Source of the DNA: Microbispora hainanensis
Lineage (GTDB): Bacteria > Actinomycetota > Actinomycetes > Streptosporangiales > Streptosporangiaceae
Assembly: GCF_036186745.1 (NCBI RefSeq)
Contig: NZ_CP108086.1
Coordinates: 3,844,001-3,908,000, forward strand
DNA: 64,000 nt
Direction of reading: 5' to 3'
In this document: piece by piece, positions 43,073-52,022 of the stretch
How the letters are laid out: every line of letters starts with the position of its first letter
How positions within the stretch are numbered: position 1 is the stretch's first letter
Notes under the pieces: model-generated
What the model saw: only the letters and a program-made list of their open reading frames with translations
What the model was told of the DNA's origin: nothing
Databases searched by the model: none
Translations under genes and position numbers: made by a program

Positions 43073-44017
43073 ATGACCGACATCCGCGACATCCTGGACG
43101 CCCGGCGGCTCATCGCCCCGCATCTGCCCGAGACTCCCCTGTGGTCCTATCCCGTGCTCGACGCGGCGGTGGGCGCCGAGGTCCACGTGAAGCACGAGAA
43201 CGTCCAGCCCACGGGGGCGTTCAAGGTGCGCGGCGGCATCGCGTTGCTGGCGCGCATGGCCGGCCGCGAACGCGGGGTGGTCACCTACTCGACCGGCAAC
43301 CACGCCCAGTCCGTCGCGTACGCCTCCCGCCTGTACGGCGTGCCGTGCGCCGTCCTGATGCCGGAGAACCCGAACCCCGCCAAGGTCGCGGCGGTCGAGG
43401 CGCTCGGGGCGACCGTCGAGGTCCGGGGCGCGACGATGGTGGAGGCCGCCGGGCACGCGCGTGACCTCGCCGAGCGCACGGGACGCCGGCTGATCAGCCC
43501 GGCCGACGAGCCGGACATCCTGGCCGGGGTGGGCACGCTCTACGTCGAGATGTTCACCGCCCGGCCGGATCTGGAGGCGGTGTTCGTGCCCGTGGGCAGC
43601 GGCAGCGGGGCCGCCGCGGCGTGCCTCGCCGCCGCCGCGCTCGCGCCGGGCTGCCGGGTGATCGCCGTCCAGTCGGCCCAGGCCCCGGCCGCGCACGACT
43701 CCTGGCGCTTGCGGGAGCCGGTGACCCGGCCCGTCAAGACGGTCGTGGAGGGGCTCGCCACCGGTTCGGCGTTCGCGCTCCCGCAGGCCGTGATGCGCGA
43801 CGGCCTGGCCGACTTCGTGCTGGTGGACGACGACGACATCCTGCGGGCCCAGCGTCTGCTGCTCACCGAGGCCCACACCCTGGCCGAGGGCGCGGGGGCG
43901 GCGGCCCTCGCCGGGCTGCTGGCCCGGCGTGAGGAGTTCGCCGGGCGCAGGGTGGCCGTGGTGTGCACGGGCGGCAACGCCGGCCCGGCCGAGCTCGCCC
44001 GCCTCCTCGCCGGTTGA
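43073..44017 (+). CDS. PLP-dependent threonine/serine dehydratase-like enzyme
   Basis: This fold-type II PLP enzyme of 314 aa catalyses deamination of hydroxy amino acids. The PLP lysine is in NVQPTGAFKVRGG, the phosphate-binding region is STGNHAQS, and VPVGSGSGAAA is the glycine-rich phosphate cup of this class. It has no C-terminal ACT domain, so it is a catabolic or unregulated type, or a serine racemase-like member. The ATG at 43073 is preferred over 43055 because the shorter N-terminus fits the family. Neighbouring LysR control fits inducible catabolism. Confidence 0.88.
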   Translation: MTDIRDILDARRLIAPHLPETPLWSYPVLDAAVGAEVHVKHENVQPTGAFKVRGGIALLARMAGRERGVVTYSTGNHAQSVAYASRLYGVPCAVLMPENPNPAKVAAVEALGATVEVRGATMVEAAGHARDLAERTGRRLISPADEPDILAGVGTLYVEMFTARPDLEAVFVPVGSGSGAAAACLAAAALAPGCRVIAVQSAQAPAAHDSWRLREPVTRPVKTVVEGLATGSAFALPQAVMRDGLADFVLVDDDDILRAQRLLLTEAHTLAEGAGAAALAGLLARREEFAGRRVAVVCTGGNAGPAELARLLAG

Positions 44018-44062
44018 ACGCGCACAGGCGGACGGAGGGCCCCCAAGCGGGCTCAAGTGGGC

Positions 44063-44812
44063 TCAGGGGCCGACGTCGTCGCGGGTGGCCTCCTCGATCT
44101 CGTGCAGGCTCTGCCGGGTCAGTTCGAGCTCCGAGGTCAGCTCGTCGAGCGCCCGGGCGCCGCCCGCGTCGTCGGAGGCCGCCGTCATGGCGGAGATCTC
44201 CACGGCCCGCGCGACCAGGCCCTCCAGGCTGATGGCGCCCGACTGCAGCCGGGCCAGCACCCGCTCCCGCGTGCCCCACAACCTGTCGTACACCTCGCGC
44301 TGCGCGTCAAGGGCGGCGATCGACCGGTCGAGCTCGCCCGCGACCTCCTGCCGGGCCGTCTGCCGCGCCTGCGTGAGCCGTACGCGCTCCTGCTCCAGGA
44401 ACCGGGGGTCGAAGCGGGCCAGGGCCGAGCCGGTGACCGAGGCGTGCCCGGCCAGCCGGCGCAGCGTGCCGACGGTGTCGTCCACCTGCGGGCGCATCGC
44501 CGCGATCCGGTCGAGCAGGAGCTGCCCGCGCATCGAGGCGGTCAGGTCGGCGAACGACGCGGCGGCCCGCTCCGCCCGCCGCAGCCACGCCTCCTCCGCG
44601 CTCCCCTTCGTCACCGGCGGGGCCTGCGTTTCCGTACGGCTCTCGCCACCGGTGGACTGCCACGCGGAGGCGAACGCCTTGATGAGCCAGACCGCGACCC
44701 CGGCGACGGGCACCCCCACGGTAGGGACGCCGACCGCCCAGGCCGCGCCCGCGGCGGTGGCGCCCAGGAGCAGCGCCCAGGGGTCGCGGAGTTCCTCGGT
44801 GAAGCGGGACAA
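44063..44812 (-). CDS. Membrane-anchored coiled-coil protein, unknown
   Basis: This 249-residue protein has a hydrophobic segment near the N-terminus (about 12-45) followed by long amphipathic helices, typical of a coiled coil. It starts from a TTG at 44812 with GGGAG upstream. It lies 32 bp downstream of the solute-binding/VWA gene in the same direction and so is in its operon. A plausible role is a scaffold or regulator that holds the VWA protein at the membrane. I recognise no catalytic motif. Confidence 0.6.
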   Translation of the reverse strand: MSRFTEELRDPWALLLGATAAGAAWAVGVPTVGVPVAGVAVWLIKAFASAWQSTGGESRTETQAPPVTKGSAEEAWLRRAERAAASFADLTASMRGQLLLDRIAAMRPQVDDTVGTLRRLAGHASVTGSALARFDPRFLEQERVRLTQARQTARQEVAGELDRSIAALDAQREVYDRLWGTRERVLARLQSGAISLEGLVARAVEISAMTAASDDAGGARALDELTSELELTRQSLHEIEEATRDDVGP

Positions 44813-44844
44813 AGGGGGGCTCCCAGGTCGGACGGCAGGGTTGA

Positions 44845-46701
44845 TCAGAAGTTGGAGATGACGGCGGTGAACACCTCGTCGATGCTTCCCGGCTTGCGCG
44901 AATCGTAGGCCGCCGCGTCCGTGGCCTGCGAGATGCGCCGCAGGACGTCGAGGTCGGCGTCGCCGCCGTACGCGATGGTGAACATCCGCACGGTCTCCTG
45001 GCCCGCCTCATGGCGCAGGTCGGGCAGCAGGTTGTCGAGCGAGATGGAGTTGTTGTCCTCGTTCTTGCCGTCCGTCAGGAACACGACCGCGTTGATCGCG
45101 TCACCGCTCTGATGGCGCGTCACGTACTGGTAGGACGCGAGGGCCGTGTCGTACAGCCCCGTGCCGCCGCTGGGGATCAGGCCGTTGATGCGGCTCTTGA
45201 GCTGCGACTGGTTGCCCCTGCCCAGGGGGACGAGCTCGCGGTAGTCCTTGTCGCCGTCCTGCTTGAGGCTGAACAGCCACAGGCCGACCCGGTCGTTCGG
45301 CCCGAACTGCGGCAGCGCGTTGATCGCGGCCTGCTTGGCCAGGTCGAGCTTGGTCTTGCCGGTGCCTTCGACGTCGGCGCCCATCGAGCCGGACACGTCC
45401 ATCACCATCAGCACGTTGGCGGGCTTGCGCAGCTCGGCCCAGCTCTTGAGGATGCGGTTCAGCACCGGCGGCGCCGGGGTGCTCAGCGTGGTCGCCGGCT
45501 GCTTGGGGTCGAGGCCGTTGGCGGTCGTGATGAGGTCGCCCGGCTTGCCGTCGTACGACCGGAAGGCGTACTTCTCGAACTGCCTCTGCTGCTCGGGCGC
45601 CTGCAGATACTTCAGGAAGTCCGCCGCCGCGGCCTTCTTCGCGGCGTCCGCCCAGGACAGCACGGCGTACGGGTGGTCGGAGAAGAGCGTGCCCTCCTTG
45701 GGGTAGATCGCCACCAGCGGGACCTTCGGCTTGGCGTGGTCGCCGAGCGTCTTGGGATCACCCGTCGGGTTGCCCTGGTTGTAGTCCCACACCGACTTCT
45801 CCTCCACCGTCACGGCGGAGATGTACGACATGGCCGTCCCCGAGTCGTCGGCGTGCTGGAGGTTCGACAGGAACGTCAGCGTCGTGTCGCCGTAGTGGAC
45901 GATGGACCGCTCGACCCCCCGCACGAACTCGCGCGTCTTCGCCGCGGCGACGTCTCGTTCCGTCAGGTCGCCCGACAGCCCGGTGGCCGCGAAGTACGCC
46001 CCGACCGTGGCGTTGAGCCCGGACGTCGAGAAGTTCGGGTTCGTCTTGCCGAGGCGGAACCTCCCCCACTCCGGGTGGTCGTAAGCCGCCCAGCCCTTGG
46101 GGTCGTTGGCGAGGTCGAGGATCTCCGACCAGCCGATCTTCTTGGACGGCCAGCCGAGCGCCTGGGCCATCGGCTTGGGCATCGCGATGACCAGCGGAGA
46201 CGTGGCGATCGTCGGGTTGTCGGCGGACACCGGCGACGCCTGGTCGCCGCCCTCGACGCGTTGCCGCAGCAGGGTGACCCAGCCGGTGCTCGCCGGCGTC
46301 CAGACGTCCGGCTTCGGGCCGTCCTGCCGCTCGTCCCAGCCCCGCGCGAGGGCCTGCATGGCCCCGCCCGAGGCCTTGGAGTTCACGACCACGTCCACGC
46401 ATTTTCCGTCCACCTCATGGCCGTTGTAGTCGTTGGCCATCGTGCGCAGCAGCTCGGCCTTCTCGCTCGACGCGGCGATGGTCAGCGTGATCCCGTCGTC
46501 ACCGCAGGCGCGTTTGCCCGCACTCCCGCCCCCGTCGCCCCCGCCGTCACCGGCATCGCCACCGCCGCCTGAAACTCCGCCGAACAGCAGCCTCAGCCCG
46601 ACGATGAGCGCCCCCGCGAAGATGACCGCGACGACGAACGGTGCCACGCTGCGGCGGCGCTTCTGCTGCGGTGGGGGGTACACGGGCTCCTCCATTGTCA
46701 C
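44845..46701 (-). CDS. Fusion of extracellular solute-binding domain and VWA domain
   Basis: This is a 618-residue membrane-anchored protein. An N-terminal helix (about 20-42) anchors it; a solute-binding-protein fold covers about 70-400, with GGAMQALARGWDERQDGPKP and SDNPTIATSPLVIAM-type segments near its hinge. A VWA domain follows (about 430-618), with the MIDAS motif DVSGSMGADVEG and the later VFLTDGKNED. It begins at GTG 46701 or ATG 46695. This SBP-VWA fusion is widespread in actinomycetes; the ligand and partner are unknown. The coiled-coil gene downstream is the only operon partner visible. Confidence 0.85.
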   Translation of the reverse strand: MTMEEPVYPPPQQKRRRSVAPFVVAVIFAGALIVGLRLLFGGVSGGGGDAGDGGGDGGGSAGKRACGDDGITLTIAASSEKAELLRTMANDYNGHEVDGKCVDVVVNSKASGGAMQALARGWDERQDGPKPDVWTPASTGWVTLLRQRVEGGDQASPVSADNPTIATSPLVIAMPKPMAQALGWPSKKIGWSEILDLANDPKGWAAYDHPEWGRFRLGKTNPNFSTSGLNATVGAYFAATGLSGDLTERDVAAAKTREFVRGVERSIVHYGDTTLTFLSNLQHADDSGTAMSYISAVTVEEKSVWDYNQGNPTGDPKTLGDHAKPKVPLVAIYPKEGTLFSDHPYAVLSWADAAKKAAAADFLKYLQAPEQQRQFEKYAFRSYDGKPGDLITTANGLDPKQPATTLSTPAPPVLNRILKSWAELRKPANVLMVMDVSGSMGADVEGTGKTKLDLAKQAAINALPQFGPNDRVGLWLFSLKQDGDKDYRELVPLGRGNQSQLKSRINGLIPSGGTGLYDTALASYQYVTRHQSGDAINAVVFLTDGKNEDNNSISLDNLLPDLRHEAGQETVRMFTIAYGGDADLDVLRRISQATDAAAYDSRKPGSIDEVFTAVISNF

Positions 46702-46849
46702 GGGATACCTGCATCTATCCCGACGAATGGCGGATCACGTTAGTTGCCGATCATCTCGTCCAGCTAACACCCCAGCCCCGTTCCACACTCATCCACAGAA
46801 CCCGATAATTCTCCGTAACGACTCGAACACACTGAGTAAAGTTTCCCGC

Positions 46850-47767
46850 GTGCCGAATCTCATCCATCAACAAACGGTCGACCTCTTCCACCGGAGGCCC
46901 AACGCCGCGGTGGAGCTGTTACGCGAGGTCGGCGGCATCGAGCCGCCCGAATTCGCCAAGGCCACGGCGGAGGCGGTGGACGCCACGCAACTGACCCCGG
47001 TGGAGTATCGCGCGGACGCGGTCGTGGTGCTCCGCGACGGGTCGGGAACGGCCCGGCTGGCGGTGATCGTCGAGGTGCAGTTACGGCACGACGCGGACAA
47101 GCGCTTCACCTGGCCCGTATACGTCGCCGCGCTGCGGGCCCGGTTGAAGTGTGACACCGCCCTGCTGGTGATCAGCCTGAACCCGGCGGTGGGCCGCTGG
47201 TGCGAGCAGCCCATCTCCATGGGGCCGAGCGGAACGGTCACCCCGGTGGCGATTCACTCGGACCGCCTGCCCTTGGTCACCGATCCGGGCGAGGCACGCA
47301 GGCACCCCGAGCTGGCCGTGTTGTCGGCGGCCATGAACGGTGACCACCCCGACATCGACAAGGGGCTGGAGGTCATGCTGGAGGGGCTGAACGAGCTCGA
47401 CCAGAAGGACGTCCGGCTATATTTGAGCTACGTGTTCGGCCTGGTACCCACAGTAGTGGGTGAGCGCCTGAAGGAGCTTCTGATGACAGCGTCAGCCGAC
47501 TACGAGAAGGTCATCGGCGACCGCTACTTCTCCGATTGGGTGAACAAGGGCCTGGAACAGGGCTTGGAGCAGGGTCTGGAGCAGGGGCTGGAACAGGGGC
47601 GCGCGGAGGGCGAGATCGACGCGATCCTCGCCGTGCTCGACGCCCGGGGGCTGGAGATTCCCCCCGAGGCACGCGAGCGGATCAGCCGATGCTCCGACCT
47701 GAATCTCCTGAAGGAGTGGGTCCGCAAGGCGGTGACGGTGACGTCGGTGGACGAGCTCTTCCTCTGA
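46850..47767 (+). CDS. Rpn/PD-(D/E)XK-like protein with GLEQG repeats
   Basis: This 305-residue protein begins VPNLIHQQTVDLFHRRPNA. The central D-A-V-V-V-L...A-V-I-V-E-V-Q-L-R-H-D-A-D-K has the D-x(n)-E-x-Q/K pattern of PD-(D/E)XK nucleases, as in RpnA-like proteins. A helical region is followed by four copies of a GLEQG repeat (47549-47596), the repetitive feature of Rpn-type and DUF4351-like proteins, whose repeat number varies among strains. It is either a recombination-promoting nuclease or a transposase-derived defence protein. No other mobile-element genes are near. Confidence 0.65.
   Translation: MPNLIHQQTVDLFHRRPNAAVELLREVGGIEPPEFAKATAEAVDATQLTPVEYRADAVVVLRDGSGTARLAVIVEVQLRHDADKRFTWPVYVAALRARLKCDTALLVISLNPAVGRWCEQPISMGPSGTVTPVAIHSDRLPLVTDPGEARRHPELAVLSAAMNGDHPDIDKGLEVMLEGLNELDQKDVRLYLSYVFGLVPTVVGERLKELLMTASADYEKVIGDRYFSDWVNKGLEQGLEQGLEQGLEQGRAEGEIDAILAVLDARGLEIPPEARERISRCSDLNLLKEWVRKAVTVTSVDELFL
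47549..47596 (+). repeat. 12-bp tandem repeat in the Rpn-like gene
   Basis: Four copies of GGCCTGGAACAG-type units encode G-L-E-Q. Unit number changes would keep the frame. Confidence 0.9.
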
Positions 47768-47803
47768 CGTCCGCGCTCGCCCGACGCCGATCCGCGCTCG
47801 TCC

Positions 47804-47875
47804 GGGGCTCGTCCGGGGCTCGTCCGGGGCTCATCTGGGGCTCATCAGGGGCTCATCAGGGGCTCGGCCAGGGCT
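47804..47875. repeat. 11-bp tandem repeat in the gap before the TetR gene
   Basis: Five to six copies of GGGGCTCGTCC or GGGGCTCATCA follow the Rpn-like gene and end just before the stop codon of the TetR gene. Unlike the coding arrays, the unit is 11 bp, not a multiple of 3. Confidence 0.9.
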
Positions 47876-47878
47876 CCG

Positions 47879-48484
47879 TCAGGGCGAGATGCGGCGGTGG
47901 ACGAGTTCGGCGAGCGTCGCGTGTACGTCCTCGACCGGCTGGCCGGGGTGCAGCGCGCGACGCTCGATGGCGACGGTGAGCACCATGCCGAAGACGGCGG
48001 TGGCGGCGGTGCCGGTGTCGAATCCCGGGCGCAGCTCGCCGGCCGCCACGGCATCGGCAAGGACACGTTCGTAGACCGCGAGCACGCTCGTGCGCAGCCG
48101 CAGGATCGCGTCCTGCCAGGCCGCCCGCCACAGCTCGGCCAGCAGCACCCGGGCGAACGGCCCGTACTCGTCGAAGAAGCGGAGCTGCGCGAGCATGAGC
48201 GCGTCTAGCACGGCGACCGGAGAGGCGGCCGGGGCGCGTGCGGCCTCGGCGAGGGCGTCGGCGAGCCGCTCGATCCCGTGGTCGAGCAGGCCCGCGAACA
48301 GCGCCTCCTTGCTGCCGAAGTTGTAGAAGACGGTGCCCTTGGCCACTCCCGCGCGTTCGGCGATGGCGTCGACGGTGGTGGCGGCGAAACCCTGCTCGGC
48401 GATGAGTTCGGCAGCGGCCCGGTAGAGCCGCTGCCGGGTCTCGGCCCGCCTGCCGCCGGTCGCGCCGTCGCCCCGCCCGCTCAC
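47879..48484 (-). CDS. TetR-family repressor of the ABC operon
   Basis: This 201-residue regulator has an N-terminal TetR HTH (residues 12-60: QGFAATTVDAIAERAGVAKGTVFYNFGSKEAL, shortened here to its core AGVAKGTVFYNFGSKEALF) and a helical ligand domain. It is the last gene of the operon: its GTG overlaps the permease stop (GTGA at 48481-48484). This organisation, a repressor co-transcribed with an ABC-2 exporter it controls, is common. An operator-like palindrome lies before the first gene at 51698-51711. Confidence 0.92.
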   Translation of the reverse strand: MSGRGDGATGGRRAETRQRLYRAAAELIAEQGFAATTVDAIAERAGVAKGTVFYNFGSKEALFAGLLDHGIERLADALAEAARAPAASPVAVLDALMLAQLRFFDEYGPFARVLLAELWRAAWQDAILRLRTSVLAVYERVLADAVAAGELRPGFDTGTAATAVFGMVLTVAIERRALHPGQPVEDVHATLAELVHRRISP

Positions 48485-50829
48485 AGCGACAGCTCCGGCT
48501 TGAGGCGGCGCATCGACCACGTACGACCACGGTGGACGGCGAGCACGGTGAGGGCGAGACCGAGGGCGACGAACGCGGACAGCACGCCGCAAGCCTGCCA
48601 CACCACGGTGGTGTCGCCGCCGCTGACGAGGCGGCGCATCGCCGACACCACCCAGCTCATCGGCAGCCACGGCGAGATGGCCTGGAAGAACCCGGGGGAC
48701 GTCTCGATCGGGTAGGTGCCCGCCGATGAGGTGAGTTGCAGCATGAGCAGCGCCAGCACCGCCACCCGTCCGGGCGGCCCGAGCAGCGCGTTGACCGCCT
48801 GCACGACGGCGAGGAACGCCGCCGTGACCAGCACCAGGAAGGCCGCCATCCCCGGCCAGTCGGCCGCCTCGAGCCCCAGGCCGAAGCGCAGCACGGCGAG
48901 CAGCACCGCCACTTGGAGCGTCCCCATCGCGAGCCCGGGAAGCCAGCCCGCGAGGGCCGTGCGCCACGCCGGCGCCGACCCGGCGAGCAGGCGCGGGTTG
49001 AGCGGCCGCAGCACCATGTACGTCACCATCGCGCCGACCCACAACGCGAGCGGCACGAAGAACGGAGCGAACCCGGTGCCGTAGTTGGGCACCTCGTTGT
49101 CCACCTCGGTGGCGAGCCGGACGGGGTCGCTCATCATGTCCGTACGGCTGTCGCGCTCCGGTGTGCCGTAGTCGGGGATCTGCGCGGCCCCGTCGCCGAG
49201 CTTGCCGGCCAGCTCGCTTGAACCGTCGGTCAGCTTGACCAGCCCGGAGCCGAGCTTTCCTGCCCCCCGGTGCAGCTTGCCGATGCCGTTGTCGAGCTTG
49301 CCCGCGCCGGAGGCGAGCGAGGCGAGCCCGGTGTTGAGGCCGGTCGCTCCGTCGTCGAGCCTGGCAAGCCCGGTGGACAGGGTCCGCGCGCCGCTGTTGA
49401 GCGTGCCGAGGCCGCGCGACAGCGAGGTGGCTCCGTTCAGCGCCTTGCCCGCGCCGTCGTGCAGGTCGGACGCTCCGTCGGCCAGTCGCTTCAGCCCCTT
49501 GTCGAGCTGGTTGAACTTGTCGCGGGCGTCGTTCAGCGCGCTGCCGAGGCCGGGCGCGGCGGCGGCCAGCTCGCGGGCGTCGTCCGCGACGGTCCGTGCC
49601 GTGCCGGCGAGGTCGTCGAGCCTGCCCTCCTGCGAGCCGAGGCGGTTCTGCAGCCGCCCGGCGGCCGACGCGAGGTCGCCCGCCGACCCCGCGGCCTGCT
49701 CGACCAGCGCGCGCAGCTCGGGGTCGGCGTCGGGATGGGCGCTCAGCCAGCGCTGGACGGCCCGCAGGTCCTGCCTGGCCGTGCCCGCCGAGCCCTGCAC
49801 CTCCTGGGGCAGGCCGTCGAGTGCGTCGGCCAAGCCGTCGGCGCCCTTCGCGAGGGTGAGCGCGCCCTGCCGGATGCGGTCGCCGTTCTTCTCCAGCACC
49901 GGGACGTATTTGTCGGCCGCCCGGTTAACGGTGGGAGACAGGGTGTGCACCTGGCGGTAGACCTCGCGGTTGCCCTCGGCCAGTGCGGCCGCACCCTTGC
50001 CGAGCGCGGACAGGCCCTTGCGGAGGTCGGCCGCGCCCGCGGCCGCCTTCGACAGACCGGCGGACAGGGAGGCCGAGCCGGTCCTGGCCTGGTGCAGCCC
50101 GCTCGTGAGCTGCTTCGACCCGCTGTACAGGGCGTCGGCTCCGGACGACAGCTTGCCGGTCGCGTCCTGCGCGGACCCGAGCCCCTTGGCGAGCGAGGCC
50201 GCGCCGTCGCTCGCGGCGGCGGCCCCGTCGTGCAACCGGTCGGCGCCGTCGGCCGCCTGGGCGGTCTTGTCGTGCAGCTCGCCGAAGGACAGGAAGATCT
50301 GGTCCAGGTAGCCCTTGACCGCGCTGCGTCCGGCCGCCTCCTTGACCTCCCGGAACACGGCGTCCGAGATCGTCCGCATGATGTAGCTGCGCCCGGTGTC
50401 CACCCGTACGCCGAGCTGGGCCGGGCGCGGCGTGCCGTCGCCGGAGGGCGAGGCGAGGTCGGCGCTGAAGTCGTCCGGGATCGTGAGCGACAGGTAGTAA
50501 CGGCCCTCTCGGACGCCCTTGTCGGCCTCCGCCGCGTCGACCCGGTGCCACGCGAAGACCTTGCGCCGCTCCAGCTCGGCGGCGAGTTCGCGTCCGGCGT
50601 CCACCGTGCTCGGGGGGCTCCCCGCGGCGCCGGCGGCGGTGGCGGGACGGTCCTCCACGACGAGGGCCACCGGCACACGGTCGAGGTTCGCCTGGGGATC
50701 CCAGAACGACCACAGATAGAGCCCGGCGTACAGCAGAGGCAGCATGACGACGGCGACCAGCGCGGCCCTGGTGAGCCGCGAGCGCAGGAACCTGCGCAGT
50801 TCGAGCCGGCCGGGGTGGGGGATCCTCAT
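48481..50829 (-). CDS. YhgE/Pip-type ABC-2 membrane protein
   Basis: This 782-residue membrane protein has one N-terminal helix (about 20-40), a very long extracytoplasmic region (about 50-590) of heptad-like repeats (G-L-x-x-L, L-x-x-G-A-x-x-L, for example GTLNSGARTLSTGLARL), and about six helices at the C-terminus. This is the YhgE/Pip layout, related to phage-infection protein and type VII-associated exporters. It overlaps the ATPase (ATGA) and the TetR gene, so the three form one translationally coupled operon. The substrate is not known; drug or lipid export is plausible. Confidence 0.9.
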   Translation of the reverse strand: MRIPHPGRLELRRFLRSRLTRAALVAVVMLPLLYAGLYLWSFWDPQANLDRVPVALVVEDRPATAAGAAGSPPSTVDAGRELAAELERRKVFAWHRVDAAEADKGVREGRYYLSLTIPDDFSADLASPSGDGTPRPAQLGVRVDTGRSYIMRTISDAVFREVKEAAGRSAVKGYLDQIFLSFGELHDKTAQAADGADRLHDGAAAASDGAASLAKGLGSAQDATGKLSSGADALYSGSKQLTSGLHQARTGSASLSAGLSKAAAGAADLRKGLSALGKGAAALAEGNREVYRQVHTLSPTVNRAADKYVPVLEKNGDRIRQGALTLAKGADGLADALDGLPQEVQGSAGTARQDLRAVQRWLSAHPDADPELRALVEQAAGSAGDLASAAGRLQNRLGSQEGRLDDLAGTARTVADDARELAAAAPGLGSALNDARDKFNQLDKGLKRLADGASDLHDGAGKALNGATSLSRGLGTLNSGARTLSTGLARLDDGATGLNTGLASLASGAGKLDNGIGKLHRGAGKLGSGLVKLTDGSSELAGKLGDGAAQIPDYGTPERDSRTDMMSDPVRLATEVDNEVPNYGTGFAPFFVPLALWVGAMVTYMVLRPLNPRLLAGSAPAWRTALAGWLPGLAMGTLQVAVLLAVLRFGLGLEAADWPGMAAFLVLVTAAFLAVVQAVNALLGPPGRVAVLALLMLQLTSSAGTYPIETSPGFFQAISPWLPMSWVVSAMRRLVSGGDTTVVWQACGVLSAFVALGLALTVLAVHRGRTWSMRRLKPELSL

Positions 50830-51677
50830 CGGCGTTCTCCTGTCTCCGCCGCGTCTCCGGCACCGGGTGCCGGAGGAGCGGGAACGGGCAGCGGCAGCAG
50901 CGTGCTGGCCGCGCCGGTCGCCTCCTCGGCGTCGGTGCACGCCGCGACGACGGTGAGCCCCTGGTCGGCCAGGCCGCGCAGCACGTCCCACAGCTCGCGC
51001 CGCCTGCCCGCGGGGATGCCGGTGCCGGCGTCGTCCACGAGCAGCAGGCCCGGCTGGTCGAGCAGGGCGAGCGCGACGCCCAGCCGCACCGCCTGGGCCC
51101 GGGTGAGGTCCCTGGCCAGGGTGCGGTCGCCCCGCGGCAGCGCGTCCGGATCGAGCCCGGCGTGGGCGAGCGCCGACCGCACGGCGTCCGGGTGCCGCCT
51201 GCGCCACAGGAACCCGTGCGGGCGCAGCCGCTCCTGCAGGTGCTCCCGTACGGTCAGGGCGTCGTCGAACGGGTTCACCTCCGGGAAGAGCCCGAGGGCG
51301 GCGATCCGCCTGATCCCGCGGGGTGTGGCGAGGCCGCCGACGGTGAGCGTCCCCTCGGTGGGCTTCATCCGTCCCGCGAGGGTGAGCAGCAGGCTCGTAC
51401 GGCCGCTGCCCGCCTCGCCCGTGACGACGGTCAGCGTCCCCGGGGCCGCGTGCAGGGAGACGTGCCGGTAGACCCAGCCGTGAGCGCCGCGCACGCCCAG
51501 GTCTCGCGCCTTCAGCTCGACCCCGCCGAACACGGCGCCGGACGCCTCGCCGGACGTGCCGTCGGACGCGTCGTCCACCCCACCACCGTCGCACGTGTCG
51601 TCCACCCCGCCGCCGGACGGCCCGTCGGGGGTTCCGGCCGAGGGGGTGGCGACGTCGGTGGTTCGCCCGGCATTCAC
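50826..51677 (-). CDS. ABC transporter ATPase with degenerate motifs
   Basis: This is a 283-residue ABC nucleotide-binding subunit. The Walker A is VTGEAGSGRTSLLLTLAGR, with Arg in place of the invariant Lys. The signature is DLTRAQAVRLGVAL instead of LSGGQ, and Walker B is LLLVDDAGTG with Asp in place of the catalytic Glu. The fold is clear, but normal ATP hydrolysis is doubtful unless the family compensates. The GTG at 51677 has GGAG seven bases upstream; the first 60 residues are an Asp/Gly-rich linker. It is the first gene of the operon with the YhgE-like permease. Confidence 0.85.
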   Translation of the reverse strand: MNAGRTTDVATPSAGTPDGPSGGGVDDTCDGGGVDDASDGTSGEASGAVFGGVELKARDLGVRGAHGWVYRHVSLHAAPGTLTVVTGEAGSGRTSLLLTLAGRMKPTEGTLTVGGLATPRGIRRIAALGLFPEVNPFDDALTVREHLQERLRPHGFLWRRRHPDAVRSALAHAGLDPDALPRGDRTLARDLTRAQAVRLGVALALLDQPGLLLVDDAGTGIPAGRRRELWDVLRGLADQGLTVVAACTDAEEATGAASTLLPLPVPAPPAPGAGDAAETGERR

Positions 51678-51697
51678 GTCTGTGCTCCGTTCTTTGC

Positions 51698-51711
51698 ACT
51701 GACCAGTCGGT
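51698..51711. promoter_or_regulatory. TetR-like operator before the ABC operon
   Basis: ACTGACCAGTCGGT is an imperfect palindrome (10 of 14 positions symmetric) of the ACTGACC-GGTCAGT type common for TetR repressors of exporters. It lies 21 bp before the ATPase start. Confidence 0.55.
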
Positions 51712-51841
51712 ACAAAAGAGTAGCCCTGGGGAGCTCTCGCCCCATGCTCGTCATGGTGTGATTTCGCCGACACAGGCCCATGTCCGCGGTGACCGGGCCT
51801 GACGAGGGGAGAAGGGGGTTGCCGGCGAACCGCGCGCCGCC

Positions 51842-52022
51842 GTGTGGGAAATGTCGGGGAGTGCCGGGCGGTGCAGTGCAGGGGGAGTCACGCGGTGCCG
51901 TGTGGGAAGTGCCGGGCGGTGCCGTGCGGGGAGTGCCGGGCGGTGCCGTGCAGGGGGAGTCACGCGGTGCCGTGTGGGAAGTGCCAGGCGGTGTGTGGGG
52001 AGTGCCGGGTGGTGCCGCGCAA
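51842..52022. repeat. G-rich direct-repeat array
   Basis: A word such as GTGCCGGGCGGTGCCGTG is repeated several times, in a longer period of about 80 bp that contains GGGGGAGTCACGCGGTGCCGTGTGG twice (as parts of it). Copies are adjacent with no unique spacers. Confidence 0.8.

Noticed and set aside
51842-52022. Possible CRISPR array
   Set aside because: The repeats are adjacent and graded, with no unique spacers and no cas genes nearby.
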